Shown here: one piece after another, positions 1-9,783 of the stretch
Numbering within the stretch: position 1 is the stretch's first letter
How the letters are laid out: the number at the start of each line of letters is the position of its first letter
Origin: CBDHFQ01 sp965262565
GTDB taxonomy: Bacteria; Bacteroidota; Bacteroidia; J057
Assembly (NCBI GenBank): GCA_965262565.1
Contig: CBDHFQ010000026.1
Location: 124,001 to 188,000, forward strand
Direction of reading: 5' to 3'
DNA length: 64,000 nucleotides
Made by a program: the position numbers and the translations under genes
The notes under the pieces: generated by a model
What the model saw: the letters and a program-made list of their open reading frames with translations, nothing else
Told to the model about the DNA's origin: nothing
Databases searched by the model: none

Positions 1-966
1 TTTAAGTCCATTAGAGTAAGAGGCTTAGGAGAAGGGGATGCAATTAAAGCTGCTCTGGCGGAAAATGTAAATATAGATCTACCAGGTATTACTGGTAAAG
101 GCCTTCGATTAATCGTTCTCCCGGAAGGTCTCGTCTCTTATTCAAATATGTTTGGCAAACCAGTATATGGTATTATAGGGTATGCTGTTTTCAGGCAGTT
201 TGTTGTCGAGATAAATTACAGAAAAAAGTACATTCGTCTTCATGATCCTTTTAGATATAAAACACCTAAAAAAGGATCATTTGTCCCAATAGAGGTAAAG
301 AAGGGGAAGCCTTATGTAAAAGCGACATTAACTGATTATGGAGGGTTTACCGTAACGACTGATTGGTTAATCGATACTGGAGCAAGCCAGGCATTATCCC
401 TCTTTGATGAAAATTTAACTCCACCTGAGCCAAACCTAGAAACTTTCCTGGGTAAAGGTTTAAGTGGAGATGTATTTGGTAAGTTAGGCAGGATAAGTAG
501 TTTTGAAATCGGGAAATTCCAATTTGGCGAAGTGATTGCAGGTTATCCAGACGCCAGTTCTTTGGGGATGATCAGTAATTTTAGTTGGTATGGAAATTTA
601 GGTTCTGAAATTCTATCTCGGTTCCATGTGATATTTGATTATCACAGAAAACATATTATCCTAAAGAAGAATAACCGCTTCGACGAAGAATTCACCTATA
701 ATATTAGTGGCATAGAGTTAATAGCAAAAGGACAAAATTTTGATACCTTTATTGTGAGTTATGTAAGACCGCAGTCTCCTGCAGCGATGGCAGGAATAAA
801 GGTAAATGACATCATTGTTTCCATAGACGGCTATTCCCTTGATGGTCATGATTTGGGAGAAATATATCTCAATTTAAATCGGAAACCAGGGAAAAAATTA
901 GCTTTGAAAATTGTGAGAGGAGATTCCACGTTTAAAAAGAAATTTAATTTATACTCAGAATTATAA
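1..966 (+). CDS. Aspartyl protease family protein with C-terminal PDZ domain (5' end outside window)
   Basis: The reading frame is open from the first base, so the gene starts upstream; the first in-window ATG (148) lies inside the protein. A retropepsin-like catalytic motif DTGAS (Asp codon at 373) follows the hydrophobic run WLI. The last ~90 residues form a PDZ domain (SPAAMAGIKVNDIIVSIDG). Bacteroidota proteins of this family usually have two aspartyl-protease halves followed by PDZ and are exported; the first half and any signal peptide would lie upstream of the window. Substrate unknown. The stop codon directly abuts the next ATG (TAAATG), so it is probably co-transcribed with the mutarotase-like gene. 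Confidence 0.85.
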   Translation, partial: FKSIRVRGLGEGDAIKAALAENVNIDLPGITGKGLRLIVLPEGLVSYSNMFGKPVYGIIGYAVFRQFVVEINYRKKYIRLHDPFRYKTPKKGSFVPIEVKKGKPYVKATLTDYGGFTVTTDWLIDTGASQALSLFDENLTPPEPNLETFLGKGLSGDVFGKLGRISSFEIGKFQFGEVIAGYPDASSLGMISNFSWYGNLGSEILSRFHVIFDYHRKHIILKKNNRFDEEFTYNISGIELIAKGQNFDTFIVSYVRPQSPAAMAGIKVNDIIVSIDGYSLDGHDLGEIYLNLNRKPGKKLALKIVRGDSTFKKKFNLYSEL

Positions 967-1836
967 ATGCTCATAACACTTCAAAACGAGTTTCTTGCTA
1001 TAAATATTCAATCTTTGGGGGCTGAACTTACCTCTGTTAAAGAGCGTAGTTCTCAGTTAGAATATATGTGGCAAGCTGATCCTGCTTATTGGAAAAGACA
1101 CGCACCTATTTTGTTTCCCATTGTAGGTCAGTTAAAAGATAATCAATACAGTTTTATGGGACAATCCTATACACTGTCCCGACATGGTTTTGCGCGAGAT
1201 AAGGAATTTGACATTCTTGAGCAGAGTTCTACAGTTATTAGATTTGTCTTAAAGGACGATGAAAGTACTCGCGCTCATTACCCTTTCCCCTTTGAGTTAA
1301 TCGTTCGATACGAATTAAATGAAAGAAGTCTGGTGGTATCTTATGAAGTAGAGAATGAATTCAATGAGATACTGCCTTTTTCTATCGGAGCTCATCCCGC
1401 CTTTAGATGTCCTTTGAGTGTGGAGGATCAGTTTTCCGATTATTATATAGAATTCGAAAGAAAAGAAACCTTAGACCGACATCTTTTAATAAATGGAATT
1501 TTTGACGGAAGCACAGAAAGAATGTTAACTGATGCTAATATTCTCCCATTGAATTACAACTATTTCGAGAAGGATGCCATTGTTTTTCATTATCCAGAGT
1601 CTCAATTTATTATCTTAAAATCTAGTAAAAGTGGTAGATCTATCAGAATGGATTATCCGGGATTTCCCTATTTAGGAATTTGGACTAAAGCTCATGCACC
1701 ATTTATTTGCCTCGAGCCTTGGTATGGGATAGCGGACTCGAATGATGTATCAGGTGAAATCACAGAGAAACCTGGCATACAATTATTACCTAACAGTACT
1801 CGATTCCTTGCCACTTATATCGTTACATTTGAATAA
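967..1836 (+). CDS. Aldose 1-epimerase family protein (LacX-like)
   Basis: A 289-residue protein of the galactose-mutarotase fold, closest in character to the LacX branch. The conserved N-terminal block HAPILFPIVGQL with RHGFARD is present, as is the His-containing strand SIGAHPAFRCP. The glutamate motif CLEPWYGIADS near the C-terminus corresponds to the catalytic base of mutarotases. The family interconverts anomers of aldoses, but LacX-type members lack assigned substrates. No signal peptide is visible, so it is likely cytoplasmic. The start codon immediately follows the upstream stop, and its own stop overlaps the next start by one base (TAATG), indicating a three-gene translationally coupled unit. 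Confidence 0.85.
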   Translation: MLITLQNEFLAINIQSLGAELTSVKERSSQLEYMWQADPAYWKRHAPILFPIVGQLKDNQYSFMGQSYTLSRHGFARDKEFDILEQSSTVIRFVLKDDESTRAHYPFPFELIVRYELNERSLVVSYEVENEFNEILPFSIGAHPAFRCPLSVEDQFSDYYIEFERKETLDRHLLINGIFDGSTERMLTDANILPLNYNYFEKDAIVFHYPESQFIILKSSKSGRSIRMDYPGFPYLGIWTKAHAPFICLEPWYGIADSNDVSGEITEKPGIQLLPNSTRFLATYIVTFE

Positions 1837-2429
1837 TGACGAAGAATCTTTATTCCCTTGCTGTTTTTTGTGGTTCTAATGTGGGGAAACACCCAATTTA
1901 TCAAAAAGCTGCGGAAGAATTAGGGAAGGCCATGGCTACTAAACAAATAAGGCTCATTTATGGTGGAGGAAAAGTAGGATTGATGGGCGTCATTGCAGAC
2001 GCGGTCCTTTCCGGAGGTGGAAAGGTAACAGGTGTGATAACAGATTTCCTTTGGCAGAAAGAAGTTGGCCATTCAGACTTGACTGAATTGATCGTTGTTA
2101 AAACCATGCACGAAAGGAAAGCCAAAATGGAAGAATTGGCTAGCGGATTCATCAGCCTCCCAGGAGGATTCGGCACTCTCGATGAATTTGCAGAAATTTT
2201 TACCTGGAGTCAACTAGGACTACATCATAAACCTATAGGCATCTTGAATACAAATAATTATTTCGATTTATTCTTAGCCTATATAGATCATATGGTAATT
2301 GAAGGATTCTTACCTCCTTCAAATAAGAACATTATTCTTCATCATCATCATCCGCAATCATTAATAGAGCAAATGGAGAGATATGAGCCTAAACATACTT
2401 CTAAATGGATGGATTCTTCTAATGTATAA
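1836..2429 (+). CDS. LOG family protein (TIGR00730-type nucleotide 5'-monophosphate phosphoribohydrolase)
   Basis: A 197-residue Rossmann-fold protein with the family signatures: GGGKVGLMG near residue 45, MHERKAKM, and the phosphoribohydrolase motif PGGFGTLDE. LOG proteins cleave the N-glycosidic bond of nucleoside monophosphates (cytokinin ribotides in plants). In bacteria the physiological substrate is usually unknown. The start overlaps the preceding stop by one base. Length is normal for the family. The antisense ORF over its middle is a shadow. Confidence 0.88.
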   Translation: MTKNLYSLAVFCGSNVGKHPIYQKAAEELGKAMATKQIRLIYGGGKVGLMGVIADAVLSGGGKVTGVITDFLWQKEVGHSDLTELIVVKTMHERKAKMEELASGFISLPGGFGTLDEFAEIFTWSQLGLHHKPIGILNTNNYFDLFLAYIDHMVIEGFLPPSNKNIILHHHHPQSLIEQMERYEPKHTSKWMDSSNV

Positions 2430-2527
2430 CGACGAGGTAGGGGGTATAGAATAAGAGATAGATTCATCTTTATTCAGATATTGTCCACTATTCCTGAAAG
2501 TATTAAAAAAGACGTAACTAAGAGACA

Positions 2528-5239
2528 TCACGATTTACCCACCTTTTTCTCCATGATTTCACTCCCCCATTTAATGATGACTTTTTCCAAATCCTCCAAC
2601 TTAAATGGCTTGCTAATGTAATCATCCATCCCCGCTCCAAGATATTGCTCTTTCACCCCTGTCATAGCATTTGCTGTCATAGCAATGATTACAGGTCTAT
2701 TTTCTGAACCAAATTTTTCTATGATTTTTCTGGTCGCTGTCAATCCATCCATTTCCGGCATCTGAATATCCATAAAAATTAAGTCGAAGAAGTTATCCTC
2801 CAAATGATCTAATACTTCCTGACCATTATCAGCCAACTCAATCCCAAATCCCATTTTCTCCAAAATTCCCTCTACCACCGTCTGATTAATCATATTATCT
2901 TCAGCAACCAGTATTTTCAATGGAAAAGCGATTCCAAGGTTTTTGTCAAAATTGAATGATGTATTGTTTGTCTTACCATTCCCATCTCCTATAGCATCTT
3001 TATCTTCTTGTGTTGTAATAAAGAAGGTAAATACTGATCCTTTACCTTCTTCACTAGTCACCCAAATTTGCCCCTTCATAAGTTCCACCAGTTTTTGGCA
3101 GATAGCAAGACCAAGCCCTACACCACCATACTTCCTGGAAATAGAGGAGTCTACTTGCTGAAATGAATCGAAAATACTTTGCAACTTACTTTTAGGTATA
3201 CCAATACCCGTATCCGTTACTTCAAATTCCACTTCAAATATGTCAGAATGATTAGATTCCGAATAAATCTGTTCCCTCCTCCTTACATCTACATGAATAA
3301 ATCCCAGATTGGTGAATTTTAGAGCATTACTGATAAGATTCACTAATACTTGTCTCAGTCTGGTAGAATCTCCCAAAATAAATGCTGGAACGTCGTCTGC
3401 AATGCGATAATTAAGCTTTAATCCTTTTTCATTAGCTTTCTGAGAAAATAACGCGATAACCTCCTCAATTAACTGTTTTAAATGAAGAGACCGGATTTCC
3501 AAATCCAACTTGCCTGCTTCAACACGAGAATAATCTAAAATATCGTTCAGAATTGATAGCAGATTGATACTACTGGTAGAAATAGTTTGAGCATAGTCCA
3601 ACTGTTGTTTATCCAGAGCAGTATCCAACAATAAATTTGTCATTCCTATAATCCCATTCATTGGGGTTCGAATCTCGTGACTCATTGTAGCAAGAAAATC
3701 AGATTTTGCTATAGAAGCTGCTTCTGCTTGGATTCTTGCATCTTCTAAGTGAGTGTTAACCTTGTGTAACTGCCGATTTTGACTATTAATAACCTTATTC
3801 TGCTTTTCGAGCTTCTCGTTCTGACGTTTTTGTATTTTATTTTGCCTGTATATCAGCGCCATCATTACAAGAGAAAATAATAAGGCTACCAAAACAAGAA
3901 TTAGGACTAGTTGGGTACGCTGCTTCTCTAATTTGAGGTTCTCCTGCTCTTTCCTATTAATCTCCAATTGCTTATTTCTTTCATCTTCTTCATACTTCAT
4001 TTGAAGCTGAACCATACTTTTTGCCAGATCTTCCTTTGATAGTGTGTCATTTAATCCGATATAACGTTGGTAGTAGTCCAACGCAGACTTGTAATCCTTT
4101 CGCTCTTCATAAATTTTAGACAACAACATATAGCTCCCCTCTCTGTAAGGAGCATCTTCAGGGAGATTTTCCAGTTCCAAGCCTGAATTTAAGTATTCTA
4201 GTGCATCATCTCTTTCTCCAAGATAATAACTGACCTGTGCTAAATCATAGAGGGTTTTAGCAGAAGTATCTCCCAACACCGTTTGATTATTTAGGGAATA
4301 AATGTAGTGTTTTCTCGCTTCAAGAAAACGGCTCTCCTTCCTGTAAGTATCTCCAATGACGTTATCTGTTTCAGCCAGACCGAAGCGATCATTTAGTGCT
4401 TCACGGATAGAAAAGGCTTGATTTAAATACTTTCTGGCGGTTTCAGTACTATCCATAGCCAGATACACTGTCCCAATTTTATGGAGTGCGGCTGCTTCTT
4501 CTCCTGCATTAATTAACTCCCGGTGTATACTCAATGCATTCTTATACATATCTATAGCTCCAAGAAATTGGTTTTGGATTAATAATACATTTCCAATTTT
4601 TTGATATGCTTTAGCTATTCCTGCTGAGTCAGCCTTTATTTTATATATTTCCAGGGCATTAAAAAAGGATCTTTGAGCAGGTTCATGCTTTTCTTCAGCT
4701 TCATATGAAAATCCCATTCTCTCATAACCCTCAGCAACAAGTAAACTATCATTAAGAGAATCTGCTACCTGTATAAAAACCTGATAGGAAGCAATAGACT
4801 TCTCATAATTCCTCATTTTAATGCTTAATTCTCCTATCTTTTTATAAGAATTAAGCACGTCTCTTAAAGACCCGTTTCGCTCCCTTAGTGATAATGCTGC
4901 CTCGAATTTTTCCATCGCCTTCTCAAAGCCCTCGTGCAACTCATAAATTCGCCCCATCATATGAAGCGTATTAGCTTGCAAGATTCTATCTCCCAACCTT
5001 CTACTAATAAGAGATGCTTTTTCCCCACATGCTATGGCAAATTCGTAATCACTCAGATTGAAAATCATTAATGAGTTAAGTGTATCCCATTGCTTTCTGA
5101 GATTCATGGAGGAAAGACGACTGGTAAGACTATCTGGAAGATTCTGGGCATGAAGCCTCTGTAGACCTGAGAAGCCTAAGGCAACAAAAAATAAGATAGG
5201 GAGGAAATATTTCCTCCAAAGTATACCCTTCACCTTCAT
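2528..5239 (-). CDS. TPR-containing hybrid sensor histidine kinase with C-terminal receiver
   Basis: This 903-residue protein begins with a signal peptide/anchor (residues ~10-31, ending LHAQ). A long array of tetratricopeptide repeats follows (~40-400) that would sit in the periplasm. Next come one membrane span (~438-462), a coiled-coil linker, a HisKA domain with MSHEIRTPMNG (phospho-acceptor His521), and an HATPase domain with the N-box NLISNALKF and G-boxes DTGIGIP and GVGLGLAI. A receiver with phospho-acceptor Asp824 (FMDIQMPEMDG) and the conserved KPF lysine ends the protein. There is no Hpt or DNA-binding domain, so output must pass through a partner or depend on the receiver. The gene lies downstream of the efflux genes on the same strand, but a promoter-like box is present in the gap. 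Confidence 0.92.
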   Translation of the reverse strand: MKVKGILWRKYFLPILFFVALGFSGLQRLHAQNLPDSLTSRLSSMNLRKQWDTLNSLMIFNLSDYEFAIACGEKASLISRRLGDRILQANTLHMMGRIYELHEGFEKAMEKFEAALSLRERNGSLRDVLNSYKKIGELSIKMRNYEKSIASYQVFIQVADSLNDSLLVAEGYERMGFSYEAEEKHEPAQRSFFNALEIYKIKADSAGIAKAYQKIGNVLLIQNQFLGAIDMYKNALSIHRELINAGEEAAALHKIGTVYLAMDSTETARKYLNQAFSIREALNDRFGLAETDNVIGDTYRKESRFLEARKHYIYSLNNQTVLGDTSAKTLYDLAQVSYYLGERDDALEYLNSGLELENLPEDAPYREGSYMLLSKIYEERKDYKSALDYYQRYIGLNDTLSKEDLAKSMVQLQMKYEEDERNKQLEINRKEQENLKLEKQRTQLVLILVLVALLFSLVMMALIYRQNKIQKRQNEKLEKQNKVINSQNRQLHKVNTHLEDARIQAEAASIAKSDFLATMSHEIRTPMNGIIGMTNLLLDTALDKQQLDYAQTISTSSINLLSILNDILDYSRVEAGKLDLEIRSLHLKQLIEEVIALFSQKANEKGLKLNYRIADDVPAFILGDSTRLRQVLVNLISNALKFTNLGFIHVDVRRREQIYSESNHSDIFEVEFEVTDTGIGIPKSKLQSIFDSFQQVDSSISRKYGGVGLGLAICQKLVELMKGQIWVTSEEGKGSVFTFFITTQEDKDAIGDGNGKTNNTSFNFDKNLGIAFPLKILVAEDNMINQTVVEGILEKMGFGIELADNGQEVLDHLEDNFFDLIFMDIQMPEMDGLTATRKIIEKFGSENRPVIIAMTANAMTGVKEQYLGAGMDDYISKPFKLEDLEKVIIKWGSEIMEKKVGKS

Positions 5240-5329
5240 CTATTCCACAAAAATTTCACTTGTTATCACTATAATAAATTTGAAAAGTTGATTGAACGAT
5301 CAAATTCATTATTTAATAGGTGAAATTTA

Positions 5330-5357
5330 CAAAATTATGGGGAAGAAAACATCCAAA
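5330..5357 (-). promoter_or_regulatory. Putative Bacteroidota-type promoter for the hybrid kinase gene
   Basis: Read on the minus strand, a TTTG (5357-5354) is followed 16 bases later by TAATTTTG (5337-5330), a full match to the TAnnTTTG -7 element. The spacer is a little shorter than usual. It lies between the adaptor stop (5358) and the kinase start (5239), giving a leader of about 85 bases. This suggests the kinase can be transcribed separately from the efflux genes. Confidence 0.4.
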
Positions 5358-6449
5358 CTATTTATTTATACTATTTGGGTCTTTAATCAGATCATCTGAA
5401 GATAATCCTTCCAATACTTCAATATTTATTCCATCCGATAATCCCGTTTTTACATAATGCTTCTCGTATGTCTGCTCGGCTGTTTGTAAATCCACAAAAG
5501 TAGAATCTCCTTCAAACATCATTAAGCTCTCCTGGATAGCTAATACACTATCACGACGCTCCAGAACAATGTCCGCATTTGCACTATAATTCGCCCTGAT
5601 AAACTGTTCAGGATTTTGTGTAATGGCAGCTCTAACCTCAAATTGGATAGCTCCATTTTCTTCAATACCTTTTGGAGCAATGTGTTCCAAGGTAGCTTTA
5701 AACGTTTGCTCCTCAATAGCTCCGATGGTCAATATAAGCTCCATCCCTTCACGCAACTTACCGACTTCCGATTCGTCTACCTTTCCTTCAAAAATTATAT
5801 CATCCATATCCGCAACGGTAGCTATCGTAGTACCATCATTAAAAGTATTTGCTTCAATTACAGAATTCCCCTCTTCTATAGGTACGTCCAGTATCATTCC
5901 TGAAATAGTTGCTCTTACATTCGTATTTCCACTTTCCGCATACTTTGCCGTTGACCCCTTCCTTATCAATTCTAAATTATCCTTTGCTGCTGCCAATTCC
6001 TCCTTGGCATTTTTCAATGCTATATCGAATGCCTGAAAGGCGGATTCAGCTATAACACCGTCTTCTAATAACGGTTTGTTCCTATCAAAATCTTGCTGCG
6101 CATTATCAAGGCTAATTTTCGCGCGATTAACCCGGTTTTCGGCATTATTCATATTCACCATATCCGGAATGATCTTGACCGTAGCAATTAATGCCCCTTT
6201 TTTGACAACGTCTCCAGCTTCCACATACAGTTTCTCTATTAATCCAGACACCTGAGGTTTGATTTCAATTTCTTTTCTGGGAATGACAGAACCAGTAGCT
6301 ACCGCTTTTTGAATGATGTCAGTATAAAATGGAGTCTTGGTTTCATAGACAACGGGCTGACGCTGCCCCTTACTGTACAAATAATATAATACCCCACCGC
6401 ACGCACCTAAAATCAACAGAAAAATTAATCCTATAATAAAGCTTCTCAT
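5358..6449 (-). CDS. Efflux periplasmic adaptor subunit (HlyD/MacA family)
   Basis: A 363-residue membrane-fusion protein with an N-terminal membrane anchor (residues ~4-26, IIGLIFLLILGACGGVLYYL). The lipoyl/barrel-sandwich halves surround an alpha-hairpin (IEIKPQVSGLIEKLYVEAGD before it, GMILDVPIEEGNSV after it). A beta-barrel region follows (~210-290). The family links an inner-membrane transporter to an outer-membrane channel. It follows the two FtsX-type permeases and the ATPase on the same strand, so the set reads as a MacAB-like ABC efflux system. A TolC-like outer membrane partner is not in the window. A cysteine at residue 17 (GACGG) could act as a lipidation site, but the context does not resemble a good lipobox. 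Confidence 0.88.
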   Translation of the reverse strand: MRSFIIGLIFLLILGACGGVLYYLYSKGQRQPVVYETKTPFYTDIIQKAVATGSVIPRKEIEIKPQVSGLIEKLYVEAGDVVKKGALIATVKIIPDMVNMNNAENRVNRAKISLDNAQQDFDRNKPLLEDGVIAESAFQAFDIALKNAKEELAAAKDNLELIRKGSTAKYAESGNTNVRATISGMILDVPIEEGNSVIEANTFNDGTTIATVADMDDIIFEGKVDESEVGKLREGMELILTIGAIEEQTFKATLEHIAPKGIEENGAIQFEVRAAITQNPEQFIRANYSANADIVLERRDSVLAIQESLMMFEGDSTFVDLQTAEQTYEKHYVKTGLSDGINIEVLEGLSSDDLIKDPNSINK

Positions 6450-6544
6450 AATAGTGGCTAATAAATTACGTGATAGTCAGACAAGATTTATAATATTTTA
6501 TTTATCAATTACTTATACAATATGCATCATTTTCTGGGCGACCG

Positions 6545-7813
6545 CTAATCCGCTCTTAATGCTTCTACTGGACTGATACTCACGGCTCTACTAGCAGGCA
6601 TGATTCCAGCCATAGCCCCTGCAATCGTCATAATAATGAGTGCATAAATAGCTGTAGTAAATCTAATAGCTGGATTCATAAACATCATTCCATCGGAATC
6701 ACCTACATAAGTAGTTAATGCATAATTGATCCCTTCCAATACAAGAATTCCAACAATCAAGCCTGCCAGCCCTGCCAGAAAAGTGAGAAATATAGATTCA
6801 CTCATTATTTGAGAAATAATGGTTAAAGGCTTGGCACCTACAGCTCTTCTGACCCCGATTTCTTTCGTTCGTTCTTTCACTACAATCAGCATAATATTGC
6901 TGACTCCTACTACTCCAGAAAGCAGGGTTAAAATGCCGACTATCCAGCTTACTCCTTTTATCCCAAAAAATAAGTTTTGGATTTTCAAGTATTCTTCTTC
7001 TAAATTGAAATGGCCAAAAGCCCTATCATCCTCTGGATGAACTTTATGCCTGGCTTTCAAGATGGTTAGGGCTCTATCCAGTACTTCTTTAGATCTCTTC
7101 CCTTCTTTTGCAGTCATCGTGAACCAACTTACCACATTTCCATAGTTAAATGCCTGTTGAAAAGTAGTGAACGGAATATAAATCCTTTCTGTTTGACTTA
7201 TACCTCTTTCTCCTGTGGCACGACTATTAAATAATCCTACCACTTGAAAGTATACCCCATTTACCTTCAAGTAAGTCCCCAGTGGATCTTCGTCTTCTTC
7301 ATATAACACTTCTCTAACGCGTTCTCCGATGACAGCTATTTTTCGCCTTTCAGCTAAATCTAAAGGATTGATAAATCTTCCTTTGTCAATTACGATAGGC
7401 TCTACCAAATTTACTTCTGGATAATCACCATAGACATTAAAGGTACTGGATTGATTTTTATAGATAACCAAATTCCCAGACCTAAATCCTCCTAATTGAT
7501 TTCTAGGAGTAATCACTTCTGCCACTGTTACATTTTCCTTTAAGGCGAAGAAATCGTCATTATTCATATTAAAATAGCGACCAGCGGGAAATCCCATATA
7601 ATCTTTGGAAGTACGTTGAGACCACAAAAAGAGACTATTCTTTGCAATATCGTTGAACCCCTTGGTAACACCATTTTCGAGCCCTTTAGCTGCTCCCAGA
7701 ATTATCACAAGGAGAAATATTCCCCAAAATACTCCTAATGCAGTAAGGGTAGTCCTCAATGGATTCTTGGAAAGAGAGTGGAAGATTTCTACCCATTTAT
7801 CAGTATCAAACAT
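6545..7813 (-). CDS. MacB-like ABC transporter permease
   Basis: A 422-residue FtsX/MacB-type permease. One membrane span lies near residues 20-42, then a large periplasmic MacB_PCD-type domain (~45-270). Three spans follow in the C-terminal third, including the signature VVGVSNIMLIVVKERTKEIG and the ending PVEALRAD, typical of the family. It has no ATPase domain, so the neighbouring ABC protein must energise it. It is a paralogue of the permease directly upstream. The two share the N-terminal FDxDKWxEIF motif and C-terminal architecture, so they may act as a heterodimer. Function in export or mechanotransmission is inferred from the family; the substrate is unknown. Confidence 0.9.
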   Translation of the reverse strand: MFDTDKWVEIFHSLSKNPLRTTLTALGVFWGIFLLVIILGAAKGLENGVTKGFNDIAKNSLFLWSQRTSKDYMGFPAGRYFNMNNDDFFALKENVTVAEVITPRNQLGGFRSGNLVIYKNQSSTFNVYGDYPEVNLVEPIVIDKGRFINPLDLAERRKIAVIGERVREVLYEEDEDPLGTYLKVNGVYFQVVGLFNSRATGERGISQTERIYIPFTTFQQAFNYGNVVSWFTMTAKEGKRSKEVLDRALTILKARHKVHPEDDRAFGHFNLEEEYLKIQNLFFGIKGVSWIVGILTLLSGVVGVSNIMLIVVKERTKEIGVRRAVGAKPLTIISQIMSESIFLTFLAGLAGLIVGILVLEGINYALTTYVGDSDGMMFMNPAIRFTTAIYALIIMTIAGAMAGIMPASRAVSISPVEALRAD

Positions 7814-7837
7814 AATTTTTCTATTCTATTTAGCTGT

Positions 7838-9076
7838 TTAATTACTTCTAAGAGCTTCAATAGGACGTATATTGGCTGCTTTTCTTGCTGGGAAATATCC
7901 TGCTAATGCGCCAGTTATGATCAATAGCAAAGTTGCCTGGAGCGCTACACTGAGATTCACTTCGGGATTAGCGAAATAACTCATGCCCTCTGGAGTAACT
8001 TGTTTAATAAGTTCCAATATGCCGATTCCGGCTATGAGTCCCAGATATCCTGCCACCGTTGTAATAAAAATTGATTCCTGTAGAATTAAAGATATAATAG
8101 AACGCGGAGTAGCACCTATTGCTTTTCTAATCCCTATTTCAACCGTTCGCTCTTTGACTACAATTAGCATAATATTACTGATCCCTACCACTCCAGCTAG
8201 TAAGGTCCCTATCCCTATAACCCATACAAACATTCGAATCCCACGCATCACTCCTACAAAATTCTGGTACTCTTCTACCGCATTTCCTATGTAAATGGCT
8301 CGTTTATCTTCAGGGTCAAATTTATGTCTGGCAGATAATCTCTGCCTTAAGAGTTCTACCTTCTTTTTGCTTTCCTCTACTGATGCATCTCCAACAGTAA
8401 ACATAAGTTGGCTGATATTATTGGCACCATTAAATATTTTTTGTGCGGTAGTTATAGGGAGATAAATAATTTCAGATTCCCCCTCTTCCCCTTCATCTTT
8501 AAAAACCCCTACTACCTTAAAGGGAATGTTATTGATCTTTATATATTTCCCTAGAACATCTTCTTCATCCAGGAATAAACCACTTTTTACTTTTTCACCT
8601 ATGACAACGATTTTTCTAACTTCCTTTAAGTCTTTTTCATTGACATATCTTCCCTTCATCATGAGTGTATTCTCTAAATACTGATGTCCAGGATGAACTG
8701 CACGAATAGAATAAGAGCCATACTCCTGTCCATAGGATATAGTCAGAACTCCTCTGGGATAAAATCTGGCTGAAATATGTTCTACTCCAGGAATGTTGAT
8801 CTTAGTATCTTCATAATCCTGGTTTTTTAACCTAATAGACCTTCCTGGTTGCATTCCTTTGTACGGAAGGCTTGTAGTCCCAGGTCGAATCCAAATGCTA
8901 TTCATCGCATCATCCTGCATTTCTATCTCTATTCCATTTTGCAATCCATACCCCATTCCTAACAGCCAAACCAGCATTGTGATTCCCCAGGCAACACTAA
9001 AACCCGTTAATAGGGTTCTCAATTTGTTATTAGCAATGGTAGAAAAGATTTCCTGCCATTTATCTATATCAAACAT
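7838..9076 (-). CDS. MacB-like ABC transporter permease (second paralogue)
   Basis: A 412-residue paralogue of the downstream permease with the same plan: membrane span at ~20-42 (WGITMLVWLLGMGYGLQNG), periplasmic domain, then three spans with GVVGISNIMLIVVKERTVEIG and an ending PIEALRSN. The gap to the next permease is 24 bases. If the ATPase upstream is read through its apparent frameshift, that protein would end at 9069, overlapping this start by eight bases (ATGTTTGA). That is the usual translationally coupled layout for an ABC subunit pair. Two different permeases with one ATPase suggest a heteromeric transporter. Confidence 0.9.
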   Translation of the reverse strand: MFDIDKWQEIFSTIANNKLRTLLTGFSVAWGITMLVWLLGMGYGLQNGIEIEMQDDAMNSIWIRPGTTSLPYKGMQPGRSIRLKNQDYEDTKINIPGVEHISARFYPRGVLTISYGQEYGSYSIRAVHPGHQYLENTLMMKGRYVNEKDLKEVRKIVVIGEKVKSGLFLDEEDVLGKYIKINNIPFKVVGVFKDEGEEGESEIIYLPITTAQKIFNGANNISQLMFTVGDASVEESKKKVELLRQRLSARHKFDPEDKRAIYIGNAVEEYQNFVGVMRGIRMFVWVIGIGTLLAGVVGISNIMLIVVKERTVEIGIRKAIGATPRSIISLILQESIFITTVAGYLGLIAGIGILELIKQVTPEGMSYFANPEVNLSVALQATLLLIITGALAGYFPARKAANIRPIEALRSN

Positions 9077-9750
9077 GTGTTATGTATTTATTTTCGATTC
9101 TTCCGTCTTTGAGGTAAATAATGCGATCGGTCATCCTGGAAATATCCTGCTCGTGAGTAACAATGACGATCGTTTTCCCAACTATCATTAATATCCTTTA
9201 GCAGATCCATCACTTCGTAAGAGGTTTTAGAGTCCAAGGCTCCGGTGGGTTCGTCCGCTAGAATGACTTTAGGATCTGCTATAAGGGCTCTCGCTATAGC
9301 AACACGCTGCTTCTGTCCACCAGACAATTCATTTGGCATATGGTTCGCCCATTCTTTCAGCCCTACCTTATCCAGATATTCCAATGCCAGATTATTTCTT
9401 TTTCGTCTGGATACCTTCTGATAATAAAGTGGTAAAGCGACATTTTCGAGGGCATTTTTAAAGGATATCAAATTAAAAGATTGGAACACGAATCCTAAAT
9501 ACTGATTCCTTAACACTGCTGCTTTTGCCTCATTAATATGTTGTATTAACTTGCCATCCAGAAAATACTCACCTTCGTCGTAGTTATCCAATATCCCTAA
9601 AATATTGAGGAGAGTAGATTTACCTGAACCAGAAGATCCCATAATAGATACGAGTTCCCCACTTCTAATGGTTAAATCAATTCCTTTTAGAACGTGGAGC
9701 GAGGAAGCTCCCATCCGATATGACTTGTGAATATTCGTCAGCGTTAGCAT
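9069..9750 (-). CDS. MacB-type ABC transporter ATP-binding protein, interrupted by a one-base frameshift
   Basis: The uninterrupted part (9750 down to about 9181) shows Walker A GSSGSGKST (residues 38-46), Q-loop VFQSFNL, signature LSGGQKQRVAIARAL and Walker B VILADEPTGALD. After KDINDS the annotated frame (stop at 9088) becomes nonsense. Dropping one A on the plus strand at 9180/9181 restores the family C-terminus: GKTIVIVTHEQDISRMTDR with the H-loop histidine, and a stop at 9069. Without that correction the protein lacks its switch histidine and would not hydrolyse ATP normally. Either a sequencing error or a real inactivating insertion explains it. It is the first gene of the efflux set. 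Confidence 0.85.
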
Positions 9751-9758
9751 AATCGATT

Positions 9759-9783
9759 TTTACAGGTATTTACAATATTTACA
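9759..9783. repeat. Three phased TTTACA direct repeats just upstream of the efflux operon
   Basis: TTTACA occurs at 9759-9764, 9769-9774 and 9778-9783, a spacing of 10 and 9 bases, starting nine bases upstream of the ATPase start codon. Helical phasing on one DNA face is compatible with an operator or a multimeric regulator site. AT-rich chance recurrence is possible. No regulator is identified. Confidence 0.35.

Noticed and set aside
3655..3680. tRNA T-arm-like string GGTTCGAATC
   Set aside because: It lies in the codons for the histidine box of the hybrid kinase; no acceptor stem or other tRNA arms surround it.
9170..9185. Programmed frameshift site in the efflux ATPase (GGGAAAA)
   Set aside because: The restored frame needs a +1 shift, whereas such heptamers drive -1 shifts in a different phase. 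No stimulatory structure or stop-codon pause was seen.
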